This document shows, in pieces, positions 13,351 to 21,601 of a stretch of 42,304 nt of DNA; the first letter of the stretch is position 1; every line of letters starts with the position of its first letter. The DNA lies in assembly GCA_964392665.1 (NCBI GenBank), contig CAYMQB010000020.1, forward strand, positions 1-42,304. The letters are read 5' to 3'. The stretch comes from CAYMQB01 sp964392665 (GTDB taxonomy: Bacteria; Hydrothermota; E44-bin80). The position numbers were made by a program, and so were the translations under genes. The notes under the pieces are model-generated. The model was not told where the DNA came from. It searched no databases and saw nothing but the letters and a program-made list of their open reading frames with translations.

Positions 13351-15339
13351 TCAAATCTTCTCCAATATCTTCCTTATCTCTTGCACAAGCGCATCCCTGC
13401 ACACTCCCATTGCTTTATAAACTTCCCCAGAGGCACCGGAAGGGGCAAAACCCCTAACCCCTATCTTCCTCAATGTTGTTCCCATGCCCGTATCTGCAAT
13501 AAGTCCTCCAACGATTGCACCGAGACCCGAATTCACAAGATGGTCTTCAAAGGTAAATATTGGACTTCTGAGTATTGCACCCTCAATATCTTCTCTTGAC
13601 AATGCCAGTGGGCTCGATACATTCCATACACTCAACTCTGTATTTTCTTTCTTTAGCTTTTCATATACATCAATGGCAACTGCAACCATTGGTCCATATG
13701 TCATAATAACACCCTTACTACCTTCCCGCAATACATCCAGCGCACCGTATCTAAAAGCATAATTTTCTGCAAAGAATGGTTTTCCTGATGAAGAAGCTGT
13801 AATGACAGGATTTTTCGACCTTCCGGTTACAATAAGAAAATTCCCTTTTTCTTTTACAGCATATCTGATAACGCGGTCAGTTTGATTGGGATCCGCAGGG
13901 ACAATAACCTTGAAATCAGGAAGATTTCTGGAAAGCCCTAAGTAATCTATGCATTGATGTGTCTTCCCATCTTCCCCTACATTGACACCCGAGTGTGTCA
14001 CAACCACTTTCAAGTTTGTTCTATTGATGGCATTCAACCTCTGTTGATTGTAAACCTCGTCAAGACCAAAGACACCAAAATCTGCAAAAAAAGTTACTAT
14101 ACCCTCAATGGAAAGAACACCTCCTACAACCGCTGCATTGTGTTCTGCAACACCACATTCAACAAACCATTCAGGGATTATTTTCTCAAGAAGATGCGTC
14201 CTGACAGATTCCTTGAGGTCGCAATCAAGGGCAACAATCGGAGTTGCTCCACCCTTCCCTATGTTAATCTTGGCAATATTCTCAAGGGCTCTTCCAAATG
14301 CATCTCGATTTCCCAATTTGTCCTCAGCGGAATAATTAAAGGCCTCTCCGGTCTCAATAGCAGGCTTGTAAAACTCGATATTTTTCTCATACGATACAGA
14401 AACCGTATTTTCTCTTTTTTCCTTGTAAAATTCAACTTCCACGGGGACCTTTAATTCTTCAAGTGCTTTCTTGCATCTCTCGATTGTAAGTGGTCTCCCA
14501 TGATAGTATTCCTTTGCCTCTTCCATAAATGATACGGACTTTCCCATTATTGTGTGGCAGACTACGGCAACGGGCATCTTTGTATCCTCGATAGCTTCTC
14601 TTATTGCAGCGTATATTTCATCGTAATTATGCCCATCTACCTCAATGACCTTCCATCCATCTGCAATATAGTTGGCCTTGATATTCACATTCATCACCTT
14701 ATGTGTAGAGCCACTGATCTGGAGTTCATTATAATCAACAATAGTGGTAATATTGTTAAGCTCGAATTGTTTTGCAAATCTTCTCGCCTCCGAAACCTGC
14801 CCTTTTGCGTGCTCAGCATCGCCCATTAACACAAATACATTGTAATCCTGCTTATTTATTTTCGAAGCAAGTGCAAAACCACAGCCGGCAGAAAGACCTT
14901 GCCCCAGATTACCCGTTGACCATTCACATCCGGGAACTCCTCTTTCAATGTGTCCTTCGAATATGGAGCCACATCTTCTGAAATTTGTAAGCGCATCTTC
15001 TATTTCAAAAAAGCCTAACCTTCCCAAAACTGAATATACACCTGCGGAAGTGTGACCATGACTGACAACAATCCTGTCTCTATCTGGAGCATTAATCTTT
15101 CCCGGAACCGTGTTTCCTAAACTATAGACAACAATAAATAGATCAGCCGAAGACATAGCTCCACCTGTATGACCAGAATTTGCAACTGTGGTCATTGTTA
15201 AAATATCGCCCCTGACGATCCTACCGAGTTCTATGAATTTTGATTTTGTTTCTTCGGAAAGCGTTATACTTTTGAATCTGTAATCGGGTTGCCTTACAAA
15301 CCAGTCTTTCAGTGTTTTCGTATCGATTGAATTATCCAT
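13351..15339 (-). CDS. tkt: transketolase (single-chain)
   Basis: A 662-residue thiamine-diphosphate enzyme of the pentose phosphate pathway, moving two-carbon units between sugar phosphates. Seen in order: the N-terminal TPP domain with NSGHTGGAMSSADL, HGHTSAGVYSVLG, and MGDAEHAKGQVSEARRF; the middle pyrimidine domain with VECGVAEHNAA and THSGVNVGEDGKTHQ; the C-terminal domain with FTFEDHLVNSGLGAIVGG. The usual GDG of the TPP motif reads GDA. The ATG at 15339 is chosen because GAAAGGA lies five bases before it; a GTG 24 bases upstream is open but has no site. A TTGACA-17-TATAAA promoter lies at 15407-15435. Many anaerobes split this enzyme in two; here it is fused. A related TPP sugar enzyme is the alternative. 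Confidence 0.92.
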   Translation of the reverse strand: MDNSIDTKTLKDWFVRQPDYRFKSITLSEETKSKFIELGRIVRGDILTMTTVANSGHTGGAMSSADLFIVVYSLGNTVPGKINAPDRDRIVVSHGHTSAGVYSVLGRLGFFEIEDALTNFRRCGSIFEGHIERGVPGCEWSTGNLGQGLSAGCGFALASKINKQDYNVFVLMGDAEHAKGQVSEARRFAKQFELNNITTIVDYNELQISGSTHKVMNVNIKANYIADGWKVIEVDGHNYDEIYAAIREAIEDTKMPVAVVCHTIMGKSVSFMEEAKEYYHGRPLTIERCKKALEELKVPVEVEFYKEKRENTVSVSYEKNIEFYKPAIETGEAFNYSAEDKLGNRDAFGRALENIAKINIGKGGATPIVALDCDLKESVRTHLLEKIIPEWFVECGVAEHNAAVVGGVLSIEGIVTFFADFGVFGLDEVYNQQRLNAINRTNLKVVVTHSGVNVGEDGKTHQCIDYLGLSRNLPDFKVIVPADPNQTDRVIRYAVKEKGNFLIVTGRSKNPVITASSSGKPFFAENYAFRYGALDVLREGSKGVIMTYGPMVAVAIDVYEKLKKENTELSVWNVSSPLALSREDIEGAILRSPIFTFEDHLVNSGLGAIVGGLIADTGMGTTLRKIGVRGFAPSGASGEVYKAMGVCRDALVQEIRKILEKI

Positions 15340-15406
15340 TGAATTCCTTTCGTAAACAATCACCTAATTATGTTGTATAAACATTCTCCTTATTCTTCAC
15401 TGCTTT

Positions 15407-15435
15407 TTTATACTACATTTTCTTAATCGTGTCAA
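15407..15435 (-). promoter_or_regulatory. promoter for transketolase
   Basis: TTGACA (15430-15435), 17 bases, TATAAA (15407-15412) on the minus strand; leader about 60 bases. Confidence 0.75.
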
Positions 15436-15545
15436 ACCTTTTCACGAAAGTTTCTTGGAAAATGAGAAAAACACAAAGCATGTTTCTATGTGCTTTCACA
15501 CCAGTCGATGCTATCCCGTTAAATCTAACAATTTACAATATTTGC

Positions 15546-15574
15546 TTGACACTTCGAAAAAAATATATTATAAG
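15546..15574 (+). promoter_or_regulatory. promoter for the M23-to-GGDEF operon
   Basis: TTGACA (15546-15551), 17 bases, TATAAG (15569-15574). The leader to the ATG at 15615 is about 34 bases and contains GGAGGT. It is divergent from the transketolase promoter, with about 110 bases between the two -35 elements. Confidence 0.75.
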
Positions 15575-15614
15575 TCAATAAAGAGCTTTTGTAATAGATA
15601 GGATTGGAGGTAAA

Positions 15615-16673
15615 ATGAGGAAAAGAACGTTTAAAGCGTATCACTTAATTCTTGTCCCTTATGACAAGACTGGCGGTAAGAGTATGCTTTTCACAGCAAA
15701 AACGCTTAAGACTATGACATTGTTATTGACACTTATTGTGGCCATCTCGGCAATATTGATAAGCCTGCATACAAAAAACTATTTCAATCTCAGGACTACA
15801 CTTTTCCCGACGCTAAGTAAGAATTCGATTCTTACAGAAAAAAATATGAAAATCGCAAAGGAAAAACTAAAAATGCAATCCACCATAGATAGTCTCGCAA
15901 CTCAGTTGTATTCAGAACGCGCAATCCACAAAGAAAAATTAAAATCCCTGAATATACAGGCAAAGAGAATTAAGAGATTTGCAGAAAACCTAAGAATAAT
16001 GGCAGGATTCCGGCTTGAGCCAAGAGAAGCGCAACCACCAGGACTTGGTGGTCCTCTTCCGGAAGAAGAAGACATTTTCCTCAAATCAAACGATATTGAG
16101 GATGAGGAGATCATTGAATCATTTTGTTCTGCCGAAAATCAGCTGCATAAGAAATATTCTTCTTCCAGCGGGAAACTTAAATCTTTGTGGAAATATTTCG
16201 AAAACAAAAATTCAATCATTGCTGGAACACCAGAATTGCAGCCAGTGCCAGGGAGAATAATCTCGGGATTTGGTTACCGTATCAATCCTTTTACAGGTGG
16301 TAGCGAATTTCACAAAGGTGTAGATATTCCAGCACCAATTGGAACGAAAATCAAGTCCCCTGCTACCGGTGTTGTTATTTTCGCTGGAAGACGTGGTGGA
16401 TACGGCAAACTGGTCGAGGTCGATCATGGGAATAACTACAAGACAGTCTATGGGCATTTGCACTCTTTCGATGTCGCCGTTGGAGATAGACTTAACCAGG
16501 GTGATTTTATAGGCGAAGTGGGAAGCACGGGAAGAAGTACGGGACCACATCTCCATTATGAAGTAAGATTGAACAATGTTCCTGTAAATCCTGTGCAATA
16601 TTTCAAGAGTGTTGCAGACAGAAAAAAGGAATATGAAGAAAATCCACAAGTTGAAGAAAAAGACTCGAAATAA
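15615..16673 (+). CDS. membrane-anchored M23 (LytM-type) peptidase
   Basis: A 352-residue cell-wall protein. Seen: a basic N-terminus with the RKRTFKAYHLILVPYD motif common in this M23 subgroup, one membrane helix (about 31-51), a coiled coil (70-130), an acidic linker, and a C-terminal LytM domain (about 210-330) with GFGYRINPFTGG, zinc ligands H233 and D237 (HKGVD), H281/H283 (GHLH) and H312/H314 (PHLHYE). All catalytic residues are present, so it may cut peptidoglycan cross-bridges, unlike degenerate activators such as EnvC. GGAGGT three bases before the ATG. It is first in a six-gene operon and overlaps the methyltransferase start by one base (TAATG). Confidence 0.92.
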   Translation: MRKRTFKAYHLILVPYDKTGGKSMLFTAKTLKTMTLLLTLIVAISAILISLHTKNYFNLRTTLFPTLSKNSILTEKNMKIAKEKLKMQSTIDSLATQLYSERAIHKEKLKSLNIQAKRIKRFAENLRIMAGFRLEPREAQPPGLGGPLPEEEDIFLKSNDIEDEEIIESFCSAENQLHKKYSSSSGKLKSLWKYFENKNSIIAGTPELQPVPGRIISGFGYRINPFTGGSEFHKGVDIPAPIGTKIKSPATGVVIFAGRRGGYGKLVEVDHGNNYKTVYGHLHSFDVAVGDRLNQGDFIGEVGSTGRSTGPHLHYEVRLNNVPVNPVQYFKSVADRKKEYEENPQVEEKDSK

Positions 16674-17419
16674 TGGACAGAAAAACTTATACTGCGTTAG
16701 CGCCATACTACGACAGATTAATGGACGACGTTAACTATCAATCGTGGATAAAATATGTAAAACAAATATGTGCTCTTTTCCACAAAAAACCTCAATCAAT
16801 ACTTGACTTAGGTTGCGGAACAGGCTCGCCAATGTTATACTTACTGAAAGAAGGTTACAATGTAATTGGTATCGACGCATCGCTCGATATGCTCAAAGTT
16901 GCAAAAAACAAATTGAATATTTACAAACCCATTCTACTTCTGAGTGAATTTCAGAATTTTTTCATAAAAACTAAGGTAGACCTTACACTTTCCCTTTTTG
17001 ATAGTCTGAACAATCTTGTAGGAGAGGACGAACTGCTCAGAACTTTTTCCAACGTAGCAAAATGTCTTACAGAGGGCGGGATTTTTATGTTCGATATGAA
17101 TACGATATATGGACTCTCACTTATGAATGCCTCTTCAACCTTCACAAAGGAATCAAATGGGATTTACAGCATCTGGAAAAGCCAATTTGACAAACCGAAA
17201 TCACTAACCACGCTTCGTATAACACTTTTTGTCTCTAATAACGGGCAGTATAAAAGAATCGACGAAACACACGTCGAACGAGGATACTCGTTCTCTAAAA
17301 TTAGGCAGCTGCTTAAAAGAAACGGTTTTTGCAAAATTATTTTTTATGAACACCTCTCGTTCAGAAGACCAGGACCAAGGACAAAACGCGTGATGGTTGC
17401 CGCCGAGAAATACAAATGA
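16673..17419 (+). CDS. class I SAM-dependent methyltransferase
   Basis: A 248-residue Rossmann-fold methyltransferase. Seen: the N-terminal YTALAPYYDRLMDDVNYQSW segment typical of this subgroup, motif I ILDLGCGTGSPMLYL (residues about 42-56), the acidic end of strand 2 in VIGIDASLDM, and the post-motif DLTLSLFDSLNNL. The substrate cannot be told: related proteins methylate small molecules, tRNA or proteins. It starts on the last base of the M23 gene and its stop overlaps the EndoQ start by four bases (ATGA), so translation is coupled on both sides. Confidence 0.88.
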   Translation: MDRKTYTALAPYYDRLMDDVNYQSWIKYVKQICALFHKKPQSILDLGCGTGSPMLYLLKEGYNVIGIDASLDMLKVAKNKLNIYKPILLLSEFQNFFIKTKVDLTLSLFDSLNNLVGEDELLRTFSNVAKCLTEGGIFMFDMNTIYGLSLMNASSTFTKESNGIYSIWKSQFDKPKSLTTLRITLFVSNNGQYKRIDETHVERGYSFSKIRQLLKRNGFCKIIFYEHLSFRRPGPRTKRVMVAAEKYK

Positions 17420-18648
17420 AATTTTACGCAGATTTACACATTCATTCCAAATACAGTAGGGCAACAAGCAAGAATATGGACTTACAGGGAATAAGTGAAA
17501 TGGCAAAACTCAAAGGTATACAACTCATGGGAACTGGTGATTTCACGCATCCCATTTGGCTATGTGAACTAACCGAAAATCTTGAATCATTAGAAAACGG
17601 TATATTTGAGTATAACGGTACGAATTTTATACTCACCTGTGAAGTATGCAATATATATGTGAAAAATGGTAAATATAGGAAAAACCACAATATCATTATA
17701 TCACCTTCCATCGAATTGGTAGAAAAAATATCTGATTATTTATCAAGATACGGTAAGCTTGAATCAAACGGAAGACCCATTCTATCTCTTGATGCAGGGA
17801 TTATGTTTCAGAAAATAAAGGAAATTGATGAAAGGATTTTTCTCATACCTGCCCACATTTGGACTCCCTGGTTTTCGCTTTTCGGTTCAAAATCTGGTTT
17901 CGACTCAATCGAAGACTGCTTTGGCTCACTATCGGATGATATTTTGGCACTGGAAACAGGTCTTTCAAGTGACCCGGAAATGAACTGGACCTGCAGCAAA
18001 CTTGACATATTCACTCTTGTATCAAATTCCGATGCTCACTCACCCGTCAATATTGGCAGAGAGGCAAATTGCTTCAACTGCGAGATGGATTACGATACAA
18101 TAATGCAAGTAATAAAACAAGGAGACAGTTCAAATTTCCCATATACAATCGAGTTCTTCCCTGAAGAAGGCAAATATCACTACGATGGACATAGAGCGTG
18201 CAACGTATCTTTGCATCCAGAGCAGACAATAAAAAACGGTATAAACTGCCCTAAATGTGGCAGAAAATTAACGTTAGGAGTGCTTCATAGAATAATGCAA
18301 CTCTCCGACCGAAAATTAGGTTACAAACCAAAAGGTAAAAAACCATTCAAGAAACTAGTTCCGCTTATGGAAATAATCGCTGAAACGGTAAAACAGGGTA
18401 AGGGAACAAAACTGGTAGAAAACAAATATCGCAACCTTGTTTCTCGACTTGGACCCGAACTCCATATTTTGATAGACTGTGATTATGAAGACATAAAGAA
18501 GATAACAGATGAACCCATTGCTTTGGCCATTCAGAAAATGCGGAATGGTGAAGTTAATGTGAAACCAGGATACGATGGAGTTTATGGAGAAGTAACTATA
18601 ATGGATGAAACAGAAGAAGAAGAACAGCAACTTGAACTATTTCAATAA
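17416..18648 (+). CDS. DNA endonuclease Q (EndoQ)
   Basis: A 410-residue PHP-family DNA repair nuclease. EndoQ, first described in Thermococcales, nicks DNA 5' of deaminated bases (uracil, hypoxanthine, xanthine) and abasic sites. Seen: the PHP metal motif DLHIHSKYS (D6, H8, H10), GTGDFTHP (D42, H45), IPAHIWTPWFSLFGSKSGFD, LETGLSSDPEMNW, and SNSDAHSP; then a zinc-binding region with CNVSLHPEQT and CPKCGRKLT, and the C-terminal helical domain with PDDG-type replacement YDGVYGEV. Length and domain order match the archaeal enzyme rather than PolX or histidinol phosphatase. ATGA overlap with the methyltransferase gene. Confidence 0.9.
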   Translation: MKFYADLHIHSKYSRATSKNMDLQGISEMAKLKGIQLMGTGDFTHPIWLCELTENLESLENGIFEYNGTNFILTCEVCNIYVKNGKYRKNHNIIISPSIELVEKISDYLSRYGKLESNGRPILSLDAGIMFQKIKEIDERIFLIPAHIWTPWFSLFGSKSGFDSIEDCFGSLSDDILALETGLSSDPEMNWTCSKLDIFTLVSNSDAHSPVNIGREANCFNCEMDYDTIMQVIKQGDSSNFPYTIEFFPEEGKYHYDGHRACNVSLHPEQTIKNGINCPKCGRKLTLGVLHRIMQLSDRKLGYKPKGKKPFKKLVPLMEIIAETVKQGKGTKLVENKYRNLVSRLGPELHILIDCDYEDIKKITDEPIALAIQKMRNGEVNVKPGYDGVYGEVTIMDETEEEEQQLELFQ

Positions 18649-18674
18649 AGCATTGACGACTAAAAAGGAGGAAG

Positions 18675-19163
18675 ATGAAAAAGATATGGGCACCATGGAG
18701 AAACAAATACATACTGAATAAGGAACCCGAAGATGGCTGCATCTTCTGCAATAGGATAGGAAAGAACAACGACGAAGAAAATTATATACTTTATAGGAGT
18801 AAAAGATCTTTCATTATTATGAACATATATCCCTACAACAATGGACATCTGATGGTTGCACCGAACAAACATACTCCCCTTCTCGAAAATCTTAACGCAA
18901 AGGAAGCTGAAGAATTGTTCGCTTCGCTTACTATAGGCGTTAGACTGCTCAAAACCGTGTTTAAACCCGATGGTTTCAATCTTGGAATGAACATTGGCAG
19001 AGTTGCTGGAGCTGGTATTGAAGATCACTTGCACATCCATATTGTTCCAAGATGGAATGGTGATACAAACTTTATGCCCATTTTTACCGATACAAAAATA
19101 CTGTCTATTTCTCTCGATGAAACATACAGACTCCTCAAAAAAAAAATAGGAGAATTTCTGTGA
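18675..19163 (+). CDS. HIT-family nucleotide hydrolase or Ap4A phosphorylase
   Basis: A 162-residue protein of the Fhit/Ap4A-phosphorylase branch, which splits dinucleoside polyphosphates or other nucleotide conjugates. Seen: N-terminal WAPWRNKYI, a zinc-type C22-x2-C25, NIYPYNNGHLMVAP (50-63) and the catalytic histidine triad H118-x-H120-x-H122 within EDHLHIHIVPRWNGD. The AGAG before the triad is typical of bacterial Ap4A phosphorylases. AAGGAGG lies four bases before the ATG. Its stop overlaps the next start by four bases. Confidence 0.92.
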   Translation: MKKIWAPWRNKYILNKEPEDGCIFCNRIGKNNDEENYILYRSKRSFIIMNIYPYNNGHLMVAPNKHTPLLENLNAKEAEELFASLTIGVRLLKTVFKPDGFNLGMNIGRVAGAGIEDHLHIHIVPRWNGDTNFMPIFTDTKILSISLDETYRLLKKKIGEFL

Positions 19164-19564
19164 TAAAATGGACTTCATTGCCTTTCAAGGTTGGAGGTAA
19201 AAAAAACCTGATTGCCATCTGCATTCCGATTCTGGTATGGATCACTATTCTGCTCTTATGGGGAGTTGGCTGGTTTATTCTTTCCGTTATTGTATTGGGA
19301 GTTTCCATTCTTCCTTATTTTATGCCAACAACATACATTTTAACGAAAGAGGACATATATGTCAACTCATTATTCGCAAAACAAAGAAAAAAATGGGAAT
19401 ATTTTAAGACTTTCTATGTAGACCATAATGGAATATTTCTAAGTCCTTTTGATAAACCATCAAGACTGGAAAATTACAGGGGTTTATATGTTCGTTTTCA
19501 TAAGAACAGGGATGAAGTACTTCAATTTGTGAAAACTACAATGGGGCAAACAGATGAAAAATAG
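19160..19564 (+). CDS. small two-helix membrane protein, PH-like
   Basis: A 134-residue membrane protein, no named family recognised. Seen: two adjacent hydrophobic helices (about 17-35 and 38-56), then a beta-rich cytoplasmic part (TTYILTKEDIYVNSLFAKQRKKWEYFKTFYVDHNGIFL by sense) resembling bacterial PH-like domains of the YdbT/DUF304 kind. Start is GTG, overlapping the HIT stop by four bases, with AGGAG upstream. The end overlaps the GGDEF gene start by 11 bases, so it is translated as part of the operon. A membrane-tethering or sensory partner role for the cyclase is a guess from context. Confidence 0.7.
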   Translation: MIKWTSLPFKVGGKKNLIAICIPILVWITILLLWGVGWFILSVIVLGVSILPYFMPTTYILTKEDIYVNSLFAKQRKKWEYFKTFYVDHNGIFLSPFDKPSRLENYRGLYVRFHKNRDEVLQFVKTTMGQTDEK

Positions 19565-21071
19565 TACAGAAAAAAACCTGCAAAAGGATATCATTCTTCT
19601 TCTGGATATTATTGAAACCATTTTCTCTTCTGTGGAATTGCAGGATGTATTGAAAAAGATTGCAGCAAAAGCCACTGAATTCATTGGAGCTGACGCATCT
19701 TCAATACTACTTATAGAAAAAGGTACGAACGAACTAAGAATAAGAGCGAGTTATAATCTCAGTCCTCAATATGTTAAAGTAGTAAAAGCAAGAGTGGGAG
19801 AGGAACTTTCAGGTAAGGTTGTTGTAAGCGGAGAAGCAATCTATATTCCAGATGCAAAAAATTATTTCAGAAAGAAAAAGGATATGTTTTCACTGAAATG
19901 GATCAAGAAGGAAGGTTTAGTTTCAGTAATTTCACTACCAATATCCGCTCAAAAAAATAATATCGGCACAATCAACATTTACTTCAGAAAACTTCATGAT
20001 TTCACAAAGGAAGAAAAAAGCATAATTTCGGTATTTGCGCGTTTCTCGAGCATTGCAATATCGAATGCAACATTCTTTGAGGACGGCAAAAAAAGAATAA
20101 ATGCCCTTGAAGCCCTTAATCTAATAGGTCAGAAAATTTCCTCCATTTCGGATTTTGAAAGTCTTGTCGAGGTCGTTTATGGAGAAACCTCAAAAATAAT
20201 GAAGACGGAAAATTTCTACCTTGCACTCTACAACAAGGAACAAAACGATTTACAGTTCATCATATATGTAGAAGAAGGCAAAAGGGTGCAAAGAAGAAAA
20301 AGGGAACTTAAGAAAGGATTAACCGAATATGTAATAAAGACAAAAAAACCCCTCCTTCTATCCCAAAAGGTTGTGGAAAACTCAAAAAAGATTGGAATCA
20401 AAGCTCTGGGAAGACCAGCGCAATGCTGGCTTGGCGTCCCAATACTCTATGGAAAAAAGGCGCTTGGAGTTATCGCTGTTCAGGACTACGAAAAACCATC
20501 AATTTATGATGAATCGGATATGAAGATTCTCATTACGATTGCGAACCAAACAGCTGTTGCAATCGAGAACAGCCGTCTGTATGAAGAAACGCTTAAGATG
20601 GCAGTTACCGATCCAATGACAGGTCTATTCAACATAAGACACCTTTACAGTATCCTTAAATTGGAAATAGAACGTGCAAGAAGATATGATCTCGCTTTCT
20701 CCATATTGATTATCGATATAGACAACTTCAAAGAATATAACGACAGATACGGACATTTGTTGGGTGACGAACTTCTCCGAGCCTATGGACAATTCCTAGT
20801 TTCAAATTCAAGAAAAATAGATACCGTTGCGAGATATGGCGGAGACGAATTCGTTACTGTTCTTCCTGAAACGGAAAAGGTCAACGCACTTCATGTGATG
20901 CAGAGAATAAGAGAAAAACTGGGAAAACATGTATTCAATATTAAAAAGAAGAAAATATCACTTATGGTTACTATTGGTGAAGCCTCGTTTCCGGAAGATG
21001 CGACTACATCTGAAGAACTGATTAGAAAGGCTGATAGAAACCTGTTGAACAGAAAAAAAGAGAGAGATTGA
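19554..21071 (+). CDS. GAF-GAF-GGDEF diguanylate cyclase
   Basis: A 505-residue soluble signalling enzyme making cyclic di-GMP. Seen: GAF domain 1 (about 27-175), GAF domain 2 (about 198-340) and a C-terminal GGDEF domain (about 345-500) with DPMTGLFN, the metal/substrate motif GGDEF at 429-433, and an inhibitory I-site RKID at 420-423, exactly five residues before GGDEF. All catalytic residues are intact, so it should be active and product-inhibited. No histidine kinase or receiver part is visible; the GAF ligands are unknown. The ATG lies inside the preceding gene. It ends six bases from the convergent YidD-like gene. No effector (PilZ, EAL, HD-GYP) occurs in the window. Confidence 0.93.
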   Translation: MKNSTEKNLQKDIILLLDIIETIFSSVELQDVLKKIAAKATEFIGADASSILLIEKGTNELRIRASYNLSPQYVKVVKARVGEELSGKVVVSGEAIYIPDAKNYFRKKKDMFSLKWIKKEGLVSVISLPISAQKNNIGTINIYFRKLHDFTKEEKSIISVFARFSSIAISNATFFEDGKKRINALEALNLIGQKISSISDFESLVEVVYGETSKIMKTENFYLALYNKEQNDLQFIIYVEEGKRVQRRKRELKKGLTEYVIKTKKPLLLSQKVVENSKKIGIKALGRPAQCWLGVPILYGKKALGVIAVQDYEKPSIYDESDMKILITIANQTAVAIENSRLYEETLKMAVTDPMTGLFNIRHLYSILKLEIERARRYDLAFSILIIDIDNFKEYNDRYGHLLGDELLRAYGQFLVSNSRKIDTVARYGGDEFVTVLPETEKVNALHVMQRIREKLGKHVFNIKKKKISLMVTIGEASFPEDATTSEELIRKADRNLLNRKKERD

Positions 21072-21077
21072 GCAAAC

Positions 21078-21500
21078 CTATGGTGGGTCGTATAATTTAT
21101 ATCCTCTACGCTTTGCATATTTAACCTTGTAGTACTTATTGACGTAATTCCAGGCCCAGGGGTTACACCTCTGTAGTCTATCGATTGTCATCAAACTCCC
21201 TTTGACAGGTCCTTGCTTCTTCATTGCCTGGTATGCATAGTGGGAACATGAAGGTGTAAAGTTGCATACATCCGGTTGTTGCTCAGAAAGCACGAATTGG
21301 TAAACCTCTATCGAACGAAGCACAAATTCTTTTCCTACGAGAAAGATCTCTTTCTTCTCCTCCCTACGAACCTTTTCCTTATAATTCCACATAACATCCT
21401 CGTTCGCAAAAAGAGTACTTAATGGCAAAACAAAGGAAATAAGGAAAGATGCCATAATTGTGTAGTTTTCGTAATTTCTATTTTCTGATTTCGTCTTCAT
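21078..21500 (-). CDS. yidD: YidD-family protein with an export signal
   Basis: A 140-residue protein with the YidD (membrane-insertion efficiency factor) core. Seen: YQFVLSEQQPDVCNFTPSCSHYAYQAMKKQGPVKG (by sense, residues 67-101), with C79 and C85, and RLQRCNPWAW (108-117). Two things differ from ordinary YidD of 70-90 residues: a hydrophobic, signal-like N-terminus (about 16-32), and replacement of the usual HPxxxGG-DPVP ending by a Tyr/Lys-rich end. The first 15 codons are module A repeat sequence; the alternative ATG at 21455 would remove them. Neither start has a Shine-Dalgarno. It is last in the smc operon, after a repeat-bearing gap. An exported paralogue rather than the classical factor is likely. 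Confidence 0.75.
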   Translation of the reverse strand: MKTKSENRNYENYTIMASFLISFVLPLSTLFANEDVMWNYKEKVRREEKKEIFLVGKEFVLRSIEVYQFVLSEQQPDVCNFTPSCSHYAYQAMKKQGPVKGSLMTIDRLQRCNPWAWNYVNKYYKVKYAKRRGYKLYDPP

Positions 21501-21601
21501 GGTTTGTTGTCTTATGTCTTTAGTTTATTTAGTTTATTTGGTTTGTTGTATTATTTTCGTAATTTCGGAATTTCTAATTTCGTGATTCACGATCTTATGT
21601 C
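21465..21601 (-). repeat. module A/B/C repeat cluster before the YidD-like gene
   Basis: Minus-strand order: GGCATAAGACATAAG (module B), module A (21551-21583), ACAACAAACC, a stretch of AAATAAACT repeats, GACATAAGACAACAAACC (modules B and C), the ATG at 21500, then a second module A (21465-21497) read as codons. The phrase TGGTTTGTTGT occurs twice on the plus strand, at about 21500 and 21539. Confidence 0.6.

Noticed and set aside
13954..14454. 166-codon plus-strand frame inside transketolase
   Set aside because: Complementary-strand shadow with no family motifs or ribosome site.
15340..15363. GTG start extending transketolase by eight codons
   Set aside because: The AAAGGA site for the ATG at 15339 lies within this extension, and the GTG has no site.
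19554..21071. Degenerate GGDEF receptor rather than active enzyme
   Set aside because: GGDEF and the I-site RxxD are intact at exact spacing.
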